A stretch of DNA of 64,000 bases from Microbacterium sp. LWH13-1.2 (GTDB lineage: Bacteria; Actinomycetota; Actinomycetes; Actinomycetales; Microbacteriaceae): positions 682,001-746,000 of the forward strand of contig NZ_CP151635.1 of the NCBI RefSeq assembly GCF_038397735.1, read 5' to 3'. The notes under the pieces were generated by a model. It did not search any database. It was not told the origin of the DNA and was given only the letters and a program-made list of their open reading frames with translations. Shown here in pieces: positions 55,569-62,934 of the stretch; position 1 is the stretch's first letter, and each line of letters starts with the position of its first letter. Position numbers and translations under genes: made by a program.

Positions 55569-55598
55569 GCCCGATGCGCACCGCGCATCGGGCATTTT
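55569..55598 (+). terminator. Intrinsic terminator after lemA
   Basis: Perfect 11-bp stem GCCCGATGCGC / GCGCATCGGGC with a 3-nt loop followed by ATTTT. This is the only classic T-tailed terminator I noted in the window. Confidence 0.92.
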
Positions 55599-55631
55599 GC
55601 GTACCCGGGCGGAGGAGTCGGGTGCGGTACT

Positions 55632-56111
55632 TCACCAGACGTCGAGATCGACTCTGTCTCCGTCGAGCGCGACGTCGCCGCGGACGCTCCACGATTCGGT
55701 GCGGTAGGTCTCGGTTCTCGCGGCTCCGTCCTGCCCGGTGCCCGACACCGTCGCGACGAGAACTCCGCCGTCGGCGACGAATCCGTCATCGGTCAGCTCC
55801 AGCACGGGCATCCGATCGATTCGGAAGCGCACGCTCTCGACCGCGGCGAACTCGGTACCCCAAGGGATCCGGATGCCGCACCCCTCGGGGACGGCCGCGC
55901 CGGCGACCTTCTCCGCCGTGCAGCTCTCGAGATGCTCGTCGAGCTGCTGCTGGGCGAGCGACTGTGGGTCGGTGGTGGGTGCGACGGTCGCGGCGGGCGA
56001 TGCCGGGGTCGACCGGGGGACGCTCGTCGACTGCCACAGCCACACTGCCGCCCCGGCGATGATGAGGGCAGCGACCCCCGCGCCCATCGTCCACGCGAGG
56101 CGACGAGTCAT
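55632..56111 (-). CDS. Secreted or membrane-anchored protein of unknown function (159 aa)
   Basis: N-terminal basic residues and one hydrophobic helix (MGAGVAALIIAGAAVWLW) anchor or export it. A Thr/Ala/Pro linker follows. The extracellular domain has two cysteines (ESCTAEKV, EGCGIRI) that may pair, and beta-rich sequence VLELTDDGFVADGG. It resembles small actinobacterial exported beta-sandwich proteins. ATG overlaps the AlkZ-like stop by 4 nt. Function unknown. Confidence 0.75.
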   Translation of the reverse strand: MTRRLAWTMGAGVAALIIAGAAVWLWQSTSVPRSTPASPAATVAPTTDPQSLAQQQLDEHLESCTAEKVAGAAVPEGCGIRIPWGTEFAAVESVRFRIDRMPVLELTDDGFVADGGVLVATVSGTGQDGAARTETYRTESWSVRGDVALDGDRVDLDVW

Positions 56112-57370
56112 GTCACCGTCTCCCGGGCATGCACATGGCGGCGGACGGAGGCCTCCGGCCGGCCGGAGAGGGCAGAGTGCAGGCTTTCGGCAGCGGTGCC
56201 CCACCCGGAGACGGAGATGTGGGCGAGCCCCTGCCACGACGCGGCGAGTGACAGCTCGGCAGCGATCCGCTCCGCATCTTCGTGGGGTCGCGACTGTGGC
56301 TCCCACCACGCCGACTGCACCTGCAGGGTCGAACTCGCCCGGTCGGACTTCAGATCGACCCTGGCGACGATACGGTCGCCGACCAGCACCGGTAACGAGT
56401 AGTAGCCGTAGCGCCGCTTCTCGGCGGGGACGTAGATCTCGATGCGGTAGTCGAGCTCGAACGCGCGCAGCGCCCGGTCGCGGAACCAGACGACCGGGTC
56501 GAACGGCGTCAGCAGTGCCGCGGCGTCGACCTTGCGCGGGAGAACGGCCTCGTGGTGTCGCCACGCGGGAAGCGGGCGCCCCGCTCGCTCCCAGCCTCGC
56601 ACCGCGACCGGGTGGAGCTCTCCGGCATCGACGAGGTCGGAGATGGACTGCGACACCGCCGCGCGATCGCGGATGCGGTGATAGTCGGCGAGATCGGACT
56701 GCGTGGCGACTCCGGAGGACCGTGCCGCACGGCGTGTGAGCTCGCGGATCGCCTGGTCGCGAGGGATCTGCTGAGAGAGCACGGCGTCGGGAATCACGTG
56801 CTCCGCGAGGGCGTAGCTGCGCTCGAACCCCTTGCGGCCGCTGATCGCCACGTCGCCCGTGCGCCACAGGTGCTCGAGGGCGAGCTTCACGTCGTCCCAG
56901 TCCCACCAGGTGCCGCGCTCTCGGGGAGCATCCGCTCTGAGGTCGGCGGGACGCAGGGAGCCACGGTCGCGCAGTTCGTCCCGCACCCAGCGCAGGGTGC
57001 GGGCATTGGCGCTCATCCAGGAGTCCGGCCCCGACCAGCGTGCGCGGAAGTCGTCCATGCGGAACCGCCAGAGCGGCCAGTCCTGGACCGGGATGAATGT
57101 CGCCTCGTGAGCCATGTACTCGACGTAGTGGGTCGTGCGAGAGTGGAACACCCGGTCGAGCAACGTGGGGTCGTACGAACCCAGACGCGAGAACAGCGGC
57201 ATGTAGTGCGAGCGCGCGAACACGTTGACCGAGTCGATCTGCAGCACGCCGAGCCGATCCATCACACGGTGCACGTGCCGAGCCGACACGGAACCCGGGC
57301 GGGCACGGGTGAATCCCTGAGCGGCCAGCGCGATTCGACGCGCCTGGGCGGAGCTGAGAGTGTCGGTCAC
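56108..57370 (-). CDS. YcaQ/AlkZ-like winged-helix DNA glycosylase family protein
   Basis: 420 aa of the HTH_42 (DUF1006) family. Near residue 42 is LGVLQIDSVNVFARSHY, with the QxD catalytic motif (QID) that in YcaQ and AlkZ unhooks interstrand crosslinks and alkylated bases. The sequence continues through winged-helix repeats (EYMAHEATFIP, FDPVVWFRDRALRAFELDYR). No signal peptide. A TTA leucine codon, very rare in this window, occurs at 56393-56395. Crosslink repair is inferred from family. Confidence 0.9.
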   Translation of the reverse strand: MTDTLSSAQARRIALAAQGFTRARPGSVSARHVHRVMDRLGVLQIDSVNVFARSHYMPLFSRLGSYDPTLLDRVFHSRTTHYVEYMAHEATFIPVQDWPLWRFRMDDFRARWSGPDSWMSANARTLRWVRDELRDRGSLRPADLRADAPRERGTWWDWDDVKLALEHLWRTGDVAISGRKGFERSYALAEHVIPDAVLSQQIPRDQAIRELTRRAARSSGVATQSDLADYHRIRDRAAVSQSISDLVDAGELHPVAVRGWERAGRPLPAWRHHEAVLPRKVDAAALLTPFDPVVWFRDRALRAFELDYRIEIYVPAEKRRYGYYSLPVLVGDRIVARVDLKSDRASSTLQVQSAWWEPQSRPHEDAERIAAELSLAASWQGLAHISVSGWGTAAESLHSALSGRPEASVRRHVHARETVT

Positions 57371-57447
57371 GTCGCCAGCGTATCGCCGGCGTCGGACATC
57401 GTGACCCCGTCGTCATGCCGCCCGCAGCAGCGCCGTAGACTTGGGCG

Positions 57448-58644
57448 ATGAGCGAAGAGCAGCGTCCGCGGCTGAGGGATCTCTTCCGTCCGCGCCCGGC
57501 GACGTCGGATCGCATTCCGGCCGTCGACGCCGATGCGACAGTGCCCGTCGGGCTGCGTGTCACCGCAGCATACGCGTGGCGGGTGCTGCTGATCGCCGCG
57601 GTCGTCGCAGGCTTCATCTGGCTCGTGATCGAACTCAAGCTGCTCGTCATCCCGCTCATGGTCGGCATCCTGATCACCGCGCTGCTCTGGCCGGGGTTCC
57701 AGTGGATGCTGCGCCACCGGTTCCCGCGGTGGCTCGCCGTCGCGCTCTCGATCATCGGCACGCTGGCGATCGTGTCGTTGCTGCTGTGGCTCGTGATCTG
57801 GCAGATCCGTGCGCAGCTCCCCGATGTCCAGGCGCGCAGCTCCCAAGCTGTCGACGAGTTCCGCACGTTCCTGCTCGACGGTCCTCTGCACCTGAGCGAA
57901 TCGCAGATCCAGGGATACATCGATCAGGGCCTGCAGATCATCAACGAGCAGACGCAGGCGCTCCTCAACGGCGCTCTCGCCGTCGGCACCACGGCCGCGC
58001 ATGTCGTGACCGGCGCCGTGCTCTCGCTCTTCATCCTCATCTGCCTGCTCGCCGACGGGCGCGGCATCTGGAAGTGGACGCTGCGCCTCTTCCCGCGCGC
58101 CGCGCGTCCCGCTGCCGACGCCGCGGCGAGCAACGGGTTCGCCACGATCGTCAACTACGCGCGCACGCAGATGCTCGTGGCGGCGATCGACGCCGTCGGC
58201 ATCGGCATCGGCGCCGCACTCCTCGGAGTCCCGCTCGCGATTCCCGTGGCGGTGCTCGTCTTCCTTGGATCCTTCATCCCGATCGTGGGTGCCGTCGTCA
58301 CCGGCGCGATCGCCGTGCTGCTCGCGCTCGTGTACAACGGCCCCTGGATCGCGCTCGCGATGCTGGCCGTGGTGCTCGGAGTGCAGCAGCTCGAGGGCCA
58401 CATCCTCCAGCCGATCCTGATGGGGTCGGCCGTGAAGGTGCATCCGCTCGCTGTCGTGCTGGTCGTCGCCGGCGGCTCGATGGTCGGCGGCATCCCCGGC
58501 GCGCTGTTCGCGGTGCCGCTCGCGGCATTCGTCAACGTCGCAGCCGTCACCGTCAGCACCGGGTCGTGGCGCACCGGTGACCAACCCGACGCAGACCTTA
58601 TCTGGAGTACAGTTCCGCGCGAGCGGAGACGGAGGAATCGATGA
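57448..58644 (+). CDS. AI-2E family (PerM/TqsA-type) transporter
   Basis: 398-aa membrane protein. Pattern: cytoplasmic basic N-terminus, then helix pairs (LLVIPLMVGILITALLWPGF), a large hydrophilic loop (about 125-185) and the conserved C-terminal block FLGSFIPIVGAVVTGAIAVL followed by EGHILQPILMGSAVKVHPLA. The family includes autoinducer-2 exporters and Na+/H+ antiporters, so the cargo is open. Its stop overlaps the ilvA start by 4 nt. Confidence 0.92.
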   Translation: MSEEQRPRLRDLFRPRPATSDRIPAVDADATVPVGLRVTAAYAWRVLLIAAVVAGFIWLVIELKLLVIPLMVGILITALLWPGFQWMLRHRFPRWLAVALSIIGTLAIVSLLLWLVIWQIRAQLPDVQARSSQAVDEFRTFLLDGPLHLSESQIQGYIDQGLQIINEQTQALLNGALAVGTTAAHVVTGAVLSLFILICLLADGRGIWKWTLRLFPRAARPAADAAASNGFATIVNYARTQMLVAAIDAVGIGIGAALLGVPLAIPVAVLVFLGSFIPIVGAVVTGAIAVLLALVYNGPWIALAMLAVVLGVQQLEGHILQPILMGSAVKVHPLAVVLVVAGGSMVGGIPGALFAVPLAAFVNVAAVTVSTGSWRTGDQPDADLIWSTVPRERRRRNR

Positions 58645-59870
58645 GCGCAGTCCCCAGCCTGACCGAGTTCGAGAGCGCTGCTCAGAGTCTGGCTGAGGTG
58701 ATCACGCACACACCGACGCTTCCGTCGCGGGCGCTTTCCGACATTCTCGGCGCACCCGTGCTGCTCAAGATGGAGAACCTGCAGCGCACCGGTTCGTTCA
58801 AGATCCGCGGCGCGGCCTATCGCCTGTCCCGGTTGAGCGCCGAAGAGCGTTCTCGTGGCGTCGTGGCGGCTTCCGCCGGGAATCACGCCCAGGGCGTCGC
58901 GCTGGCGGCCCAGGCGCTCGGCATCCCCGCCACGATCTTCATGCCCATCGGGGTGCCGGTGCCGAAGCTGCTCGCCACGCGGGGGTACGGCGCGGAGGTC
59001 GTGCTCGAGGGTGAGACCGTGGCGACGTCACTCCGCCTCGCCTCGGAGTTCTCCGAGCGCACCGGTGCGATGCTCATCCACCCGTTCGACCACCGCGACG
59101 TCGTCGTGGGTCAGGGAACTCTCGGCCTCGAGCTGCTCGACGATGCTCCCGAGGTCGACACGATCGTGCTCGGGATCGGTGGCGGCGGTCTGATCGCGGG
59201 AGTCGCGGCGGCGGTCAAGGCCAGGGCCGCTCAGCTCGGACGCACGGTTCGCATCATCGGGGTGCAGGCCGAGAATGCGGCGGCGGTGCCGCCGTCGCTC
59301 GATGCGGGGCATCCGGTCGACATCGAGACCAAGCCGACCATCGCCGACGGCATCCTCGTGGCCCGCCCTGGCGCGATCCCGTTCGACATCATCAAGGATC
59401 TCGTCGACGAGGTGGTCACCGTATCCGACGACGATCTGGCTCGTGCGATCCTGATCCTGCTCGAGCAGGCCAAGGTCGTCGTCGAGCCTGCAGGAGCCGC
59501 GGGAGTCGCCGCGATCCTTGCGGGCAAGGTATCGGCGACGGGTACGACCATGGCTGTGCTGTCGGGCGGCAACATCGACCCGCTGCTGCTGCAGCGCGTG
59601 GTCTCGCACGGCCTCGCGGCATCCGGCAGGTACCTGACGATCCGCATCCCGCTGCCCGACCGCCCGGGTCAGCTCGCGCGCGTCTCCGAGCTGATCGCAG
59701 AGGCGGGAGCCAACGTGATCGAGGCCATGCACACCCGCCATGGCCACGGGCTGCAGATCAGCGAGGTGTTCCTCGAGCTCAGTGTCGAGACGCGCGGCGC
59801 CGAGCACTCCGAGCACACCCTCGACACGCTGCGTCGAGCGGGCTTCCACCCGATGATCGTCCCGGACTGA
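58641..59870 (+). CDS. ilvA: Threonine ammonia-lyase (threonine dehydratase)
   Basis: PLP enzyme converting L-threonine to 2-oxobutanoate and ammonia. 409 aa. PLP Lys in LQRTGSFKIRGAAYRLS near residue 58; phosphate-binding GIGGGGLIAGVAAAVK; C-terminal ACT-like regulatory domain (YLTIRIPLPDRPGQLARVSE). The single short ACT domain resembles the catabolic TdcB/medium-length class more than E. coli IlvA (two ACT-like units). Role in isoleucine synthesis or catabolism not decided. Confidence 0.93.
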   Translation: MSAVPSLTEFESAAQSLAEVITHTPTLPSRALSDILGAPVLLKMENLQRTGSFKIRGAAYRLSRLSAEERSRGVVAASAGNHAQGVALAAQALGIPATIFMPIGVPVPKLLATRGYGAEVVLEGETVATSLRLASEFSERTGAMLIHPFDHRDVVVGQGTLGLELLDDAPEVDTIVLGIGGGGLIAGVAAAVKARAAQLGRTVRIIGVQAENAAAVPPSLDAGHPVDIETKPTIADGILVARPGAIPFDIIKDLVDEVVTVSDDDLARAILILLEQAKVVVEPAGAAGVAAILAGKVSATGTTMAVLSGGNIDPLLLQRVVSHGLAASGRYLTIRIPLPDRPGQLARVSELIAEAGANVIEAMHTRHGHGLQISEVFLELSVETRGAEHSEHTLDTLRRAGFHPMIVPD

Positions 59871-59881
59871 GCACCCGAGCA

Positions 59882-59921
59882 TACGAAGAGGCCCCGTCCG
59901 AGCAGACGGGGCCTCTTCGTA
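59882..59921. terminator. Bidirectional terminator between ilvA and greA
   Basis: Perfect 17-bp inverted repeat TACGAAGAGGCCCCGTC / GACGGGGCCTCTTCGTA with a 6-nt loop. Serves the two convergent genes. Confidence 0.9.
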
Positions 59922-59949
59922 CGGCGGGCATGATCGCCCGGGCTGCGTG

Positions 59950-60441
59950 TCAGCCTGTGTAGGTCTCGACGTTGACGATCTCGACGGCGATGGAGCGACC
60001 GTTCGGAGCTTCGTACGACGACTTCTCACCGACCTTGAGACCGAGGATCGCCTGCCCGAGAGGGCTGGCCTCGCTGTACACGTCGAGGTCGCTGCCGCCG
60101 GCCGCGATCTCGCGGCTTCCGAGGAGGAAGACTTCTTCGCCTCCGGCGACCACCGCGGTGACGACGGTGCCCGGCTCGACGATGCCGCGGCTGGCAGGAG
60201 CCTCGCCGACCTTCGCCGTCTTGAGCAGGTTCTCCAGGGTGCGGATGCGCGCCTCCTGCTTGCCCTGCTCGTCCTTGGCCGCGTGGTAGCCGCCGTTCTC
60301 CTTGAGGTCGCCCTCTTCGCGGGCCGCTTCGATGCGCTTGGCGATCTCGTCGCGTCCCGTCGTGGACAGGTGGTCCAGCTCGGAGACGAGCCGGTCGTAT
60401 GCTTCCTGCGTGAGGAAGGGAACCTGAGCGTCAGTAGACAT
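59950..60441 (-). CDS. greA: Transcription elongation factor GreA
   Basis: Stimulates cleavage of backtracked RNA in RNA polymerase. 163 aa. The N-terminal coiled coil (FLTQEAYDRLVSELDHL to IRTLENLLKTA) carries the tip acidic pair in REEGDLKENGGYHAAKDEQG. The FKBP-like C-terminal domain includes SPLGQAILGLKVGEKSSYEA. GAAGGAGC precedes the ATG in the reverse strand. Complete. Confidence 0.96.
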   Translation of the reverse strand: MSTDAQVPFLTQEAYDRLVSELDHLSTTGRDEIAKRIEAAREEGDLKENGGYHAAKDEQGKQEARIRTLENLLKTAKVGEAPASRGIVEPGTVVTAVVAGGEEVFLLGSREIAAGGSDLDVYSEASPLGQAILGLKVGEKSSYEAPNGRSIAVEIVNVETYTG

Positions 60442-60490
60442 GACGAAGCTCCTTCGGTAGGTACCCGCCGACGATGTGCGGGGGATATGC

Positions 60491-60525
60491 CAAGACGCCC
60501 CGGCAGGTTGCCAGGGCGTCGTCTT
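60491..60525 (-). terminator. Bulged hairpin between the DUF4307 gene and greA
   Basis: CAAGACGCCC and GGGCGTCGTCTTG pair with a 3-nt bulge across a 12-nt loop. On the minus strand it lies between the DUF4307 stop and the greA start, so it may end the former transcript or attenuate entry into greA. Confidence 0.6.
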
Positions 60526-60537
60526 GCTGCGATGAGT

Positions 60538-60924
60538 CTAGGCGACCCAGCAGCTGTTCACCAAACCTGTCGTGGCCTCAGAGACGGTGGGAACGGTGGC
60601 CGACAGAGCCTGGGAATGGGTGTCGCCGGCGGGGATCTCGACGACCTTCCACCCCACGACACCGAACTCCTCGTCGAGCGCTTCGACGATGCAGGCCACG
60701 TCCTTGCCCTGCACTCCCGTGATCTGGAACCGCACGTTCACGGTGTGCTCGTCGACCAGATCGAAACCGAGATCGTCGGAGTCGACCGCGTTCATCTGCG
60801 TGGTCACGGTCATCCATCCGAAGGCTCCGACGAGCAGCACGGCGATCGCGATGACCACGATCCACGGACCTCGTCGCCGGCGGGTGCGGCCGTATCGGTC
60901 ATCGAGCTGTTCTGCGGTTGTCAC
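60538..60924 (-). CDS. DUF4307 domain membrane protein
   Basis: 128 aa from a GTG. Basic N-terminus (LDDRYGRTRRRRG), one helix (PWIVVIAIAVLLVGAFGWM), then a small extracytoplasmic beta domain (DLVDEHTVNVRFQITGVQGK) with two cysteines (VACIVEAL, LVNSCWVA). Matches actinobacterial DUF4307, of unknown role, commonly found near greA. A disulfide is plausible. Confidence 0.88.
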   Translation of the reverse strand: MTTAEQLDDRYGRTRRRRGPWIVVIAIAVLLVGAFGWMTVTTQMNAVDSDDLGFDLVDEHTVNVRFQITGVQGKDVACIVEALDEEFGVVGWKVVEIPAGDTHSQALSATVPTVSEATTGLVNSCWVA

Positions 60925-60993
60925 GGCGTGGCGCTTCCGGTCGTTAGGCTGGTAACTCCAGGTTATGCGACCTGCGCATGAAAGGCCGACTCC

Positions 60994-61278
60994 GTGCTTG
61001 CTCTGACCGAGACCCCGATGCCGACGCCCACGATGACGGTCGACCCCCAGCTGGTCACGCCCGGCTTCGTCGGCTTCGCCGCTGTGGTGATCATCCTGGT
61101 CGCCGTGATCCTTCTGATCCTCGACATGAACCGACGGATCCGCCGCGTCCGCTACCGGGAAGAGGTCAGAGAAGAGCTCGATGCCGAAGAGGCCGCGCTC
61201 CAGGCCGATGAGGCGACCGAGACGGATGCCGACCTGCCGATCGTCCGCGAGGGCGACGACGATCCCGAGAAGCGCTGA
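60994..61278 (+). CDS. Small bitopic membrane protein (94 aa)
   Basis: GTG start. One long hydrophobic helix (FVGFAAVVIILVAVILLILD) followed by a basic stretch (RRIRRVRYREEVREE) and an acidic tail ending DDDPEKR. Divergent from DUF4307 by 69 bp. Such proteins recur in actinobacteria without known function. Convergent with the hemolysin III gene. Confidence 0.75.
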   Translation: MLALTETPMPTPTMTVDPQLVTPGFVGFAAVVIILVAVILLILDMNRRIRRVRYREEVREELDAEEAALQADEATETDADLPIVREGDDDPEKR

Positions 61279-61294
61279 TCGCTCGCTGAGCCGC

Positions 61295-62023
61295 TCAGGC
61301 TCCGAGTGACGGCGACAGCGGTGCCAGGGCGATGAGCAGGCATGCTGTCCAGTGACACAGGAACGCCAGCACCGTGCACACATGGAAGATCTCGTGGAAG
61401 CCGAAATGGCCGGGCCACGGGTTGGGCCTCTTGAGCGCGTAGACGATCGCCCCGCCGGTGTACAGCAGGCCTCCGACGATGACGAGCACCATCATCGCGA
61501 CGTTCGCGACGAGCAGGTCGGCCATGTACATGACGGCTGCCCAGCCGAGCACGAGGTACAGCGCGACGTAGAGCCAGCGTGGTGCGTTTATCCAGAACAC
61601 CCGGAAGAGGATGCCGAGCAAAGCACCGCTCCAGACGAGCACGAGGAGCAGCGCACCCTTCTCGGGCGGCAGGGCGAGCACGGCGAGTGGCGTATAGGTG
61701 CCGGCGATGAGCAGCAGGATGTTCGCATGGTCGATCCGCTTGAGGACGACTTTGACCTTCGGACTCCAGTCGAACCGGTGATAGAGCGCGGAGTTGCCGA
61801 AGAGCAGCAGCGACGTCGCCATGAAGACCGCCGCCGCCCATTTCGCAGCGCCGCCCTGGGCGACGATGATGAGCACTGCACCGGCGACGATCGCGATCGG
61901 GAAGGTGGCAGCGTGGATCCAGCCGCGCCAGGTGGGCTTGATCTCGACTGCCGCATCGTGCGCCGCCTCCTCCAGGAGGGGCAGCTGGGGGACGTCAGGT
62001 ACCGAGGAGTCGGGTGTGCTCAC
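61295..62023 (-). CDS. Hemolysin III family (TrhA/PAQR-like) membrane protein
   Basis: 242 aa with about seven helices. Family motifs: GNSALYHRFDWSPKVKVVLK with the conserved Ser and His, RIDHANILLLIAGTYTPLAV, and the C-terminal FGFHEIFHVCTVLAFLCHW with the histidine cluster. In E. coli TrhA relates to membrane energetics and lipid homeostasis rather than lysis; zinc hydrolase activity is suspected for PAQR folds. Divergent from uppS. Confidence 0.92.
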   Translation of the reverse strand: MSTPDSSVPDVPQLPLLEEAAHDAAVEIKPTWRGWIHAATFPIAIVAGAVLIIVAQGGAAKWAAAVFMATSLLLFGNSALYHRFDWSPKVKVVLKRIDHANILLLIAGTYTPLAVLALPPEKGALLLVLVWSGALLGILFRVFWINAPRWLYVALYLVLGWAAVMYMADLLVANVAMMVLVIVGGLLYTGGAIVYALKRPNPWPGHFGFHEIFHVCTVLAFLCHWTACLLIALAPLSPSLGA

Positions 62024-62115
62024 GCCCTCACTCTATGCGGGCCGCCATTCCACCAGGCGTACATATCCTGAGCGTCAGCCCACTCGCTCAGGCCTCGGCA
62101 CGATAGCGTAGGGAG

Positions 62116-62898
62116 GTGATGTCACGTGATGGTCAGGGGCGGGGGCCGCTGTACCGGCTCTACACCAGCAGGCTGCGCCGCCACCTCGACCCGGCGTCCG
62201 TTCCTCACCATGTCGCGATGATGATCGACGGGAATCGGCGATGGGCCCGACAGCTCGGATACGAGACCCCGGCAGAGGGACACCGAGCAGGTGCCGCCAA
62301 AATGCGGGAGTTCCTCGGATGGTGCGACGAGCTCGGCGTGCGCGTCGTCTCGCTGTATCTGCTCTCCAGCGACAATCTGCTCAAACGCGACTCCGCAGAG
62401 CTGGCAGACCTCATCGAGATCATCGCGGAGCTCGCTGAGGCGCTGTCGCAGGAGCCCAACTGGCGTGTCAAGCACGTCGGGCGATCCGATATTCTGCCGC
62501 CGGAGCTCGCCAGGGTGCTCGACGACGCGCAGGAGCGCACGCGCGATCACACCGGACTCCATGTGAATCTCGCGGTCGGCTACGGCGGACGCAACGAGAT
62601 CGTCGACGCGGTACGCAGCATCGTCACGTCGCATCAGGCCTCGGGCGGAACGATCGAGGATCTCGCCGCGCACCTCACGCCCGAGATGATCGGCGAGCAC
62701 CTCTACACGGGCGGACAGCCTGATCCGGACCTCGTCATCCGCACGAGCGGTGAGCAGCGCCTGAGCGACTTCCTGCTCTGGCAGAGCGCCCACAGCGAGT
62801 TCTACTTCGTCGAGGCTCTCGGTCCGGATCTCAGGCAGGTCGACTTCCTGCGAGCGATCCGCGACTTCGCCGACCGCGATCGGCGTTTCGGGCGCTGA
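62116..62898 (+). CDS. uppS: Isoprenyl (undecaprenyl) diphosphate synthase, cis type
   Basis: 260-aa cis-prenyltransferase making the long-chain polyprenyl diphosphate carrier for cell wall. HVAMMIDGNRRWAR holds the catalytic Asp; YLLSSDNLLKR and VNLAVGYGGRNEIVDA; RTSGEQRLSDFLLWQSAHSE carries the RxSGE/RLSxF and final motifs. The start is uncertain: GTG 62116 or ATG 62119, both unusually close to GGGAGG (62111-62116). Product chain length (C50 or C55) is open. Confidence 0.93.
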   Translation: MMSRDGQGRGPLYRLYTSRLRRHLDPASVPHHVAMMIDGNRRWARQLGYETPAEGHRAGAAKMREFLGWCDELGVRVVSLYLLSSDNLLKRDSAELADLIEIIAELAEALSQEPNWRVKHVGRSDILPPELARVLDDAQERTRDHTGLHVNLAVGYGGRNEIVDAVRSIVTSHQASGGTIEDLAAHLTPEMIGEHLYTGGQPDPDLVIRTSGEQRLSDFLLWQSAHSEFYFVEALGPDLRQVDFLRAIRDFADRDRRFGR

Positions 62899-62934
62899 TC
62901 CGAGGCCTCTGCACCGTCGTGCCAGAATTGGTCG

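Noticed and set aside
55632..57920. Long minus-strand open frame of more than 700 codons covering two genes
   Set aside because: It reads through the AlkZ-like gene in a wrong frame before entering the real 159-aa frame at 56111; composition is Arg/Pro/Ala-rich as expected for a shadow.
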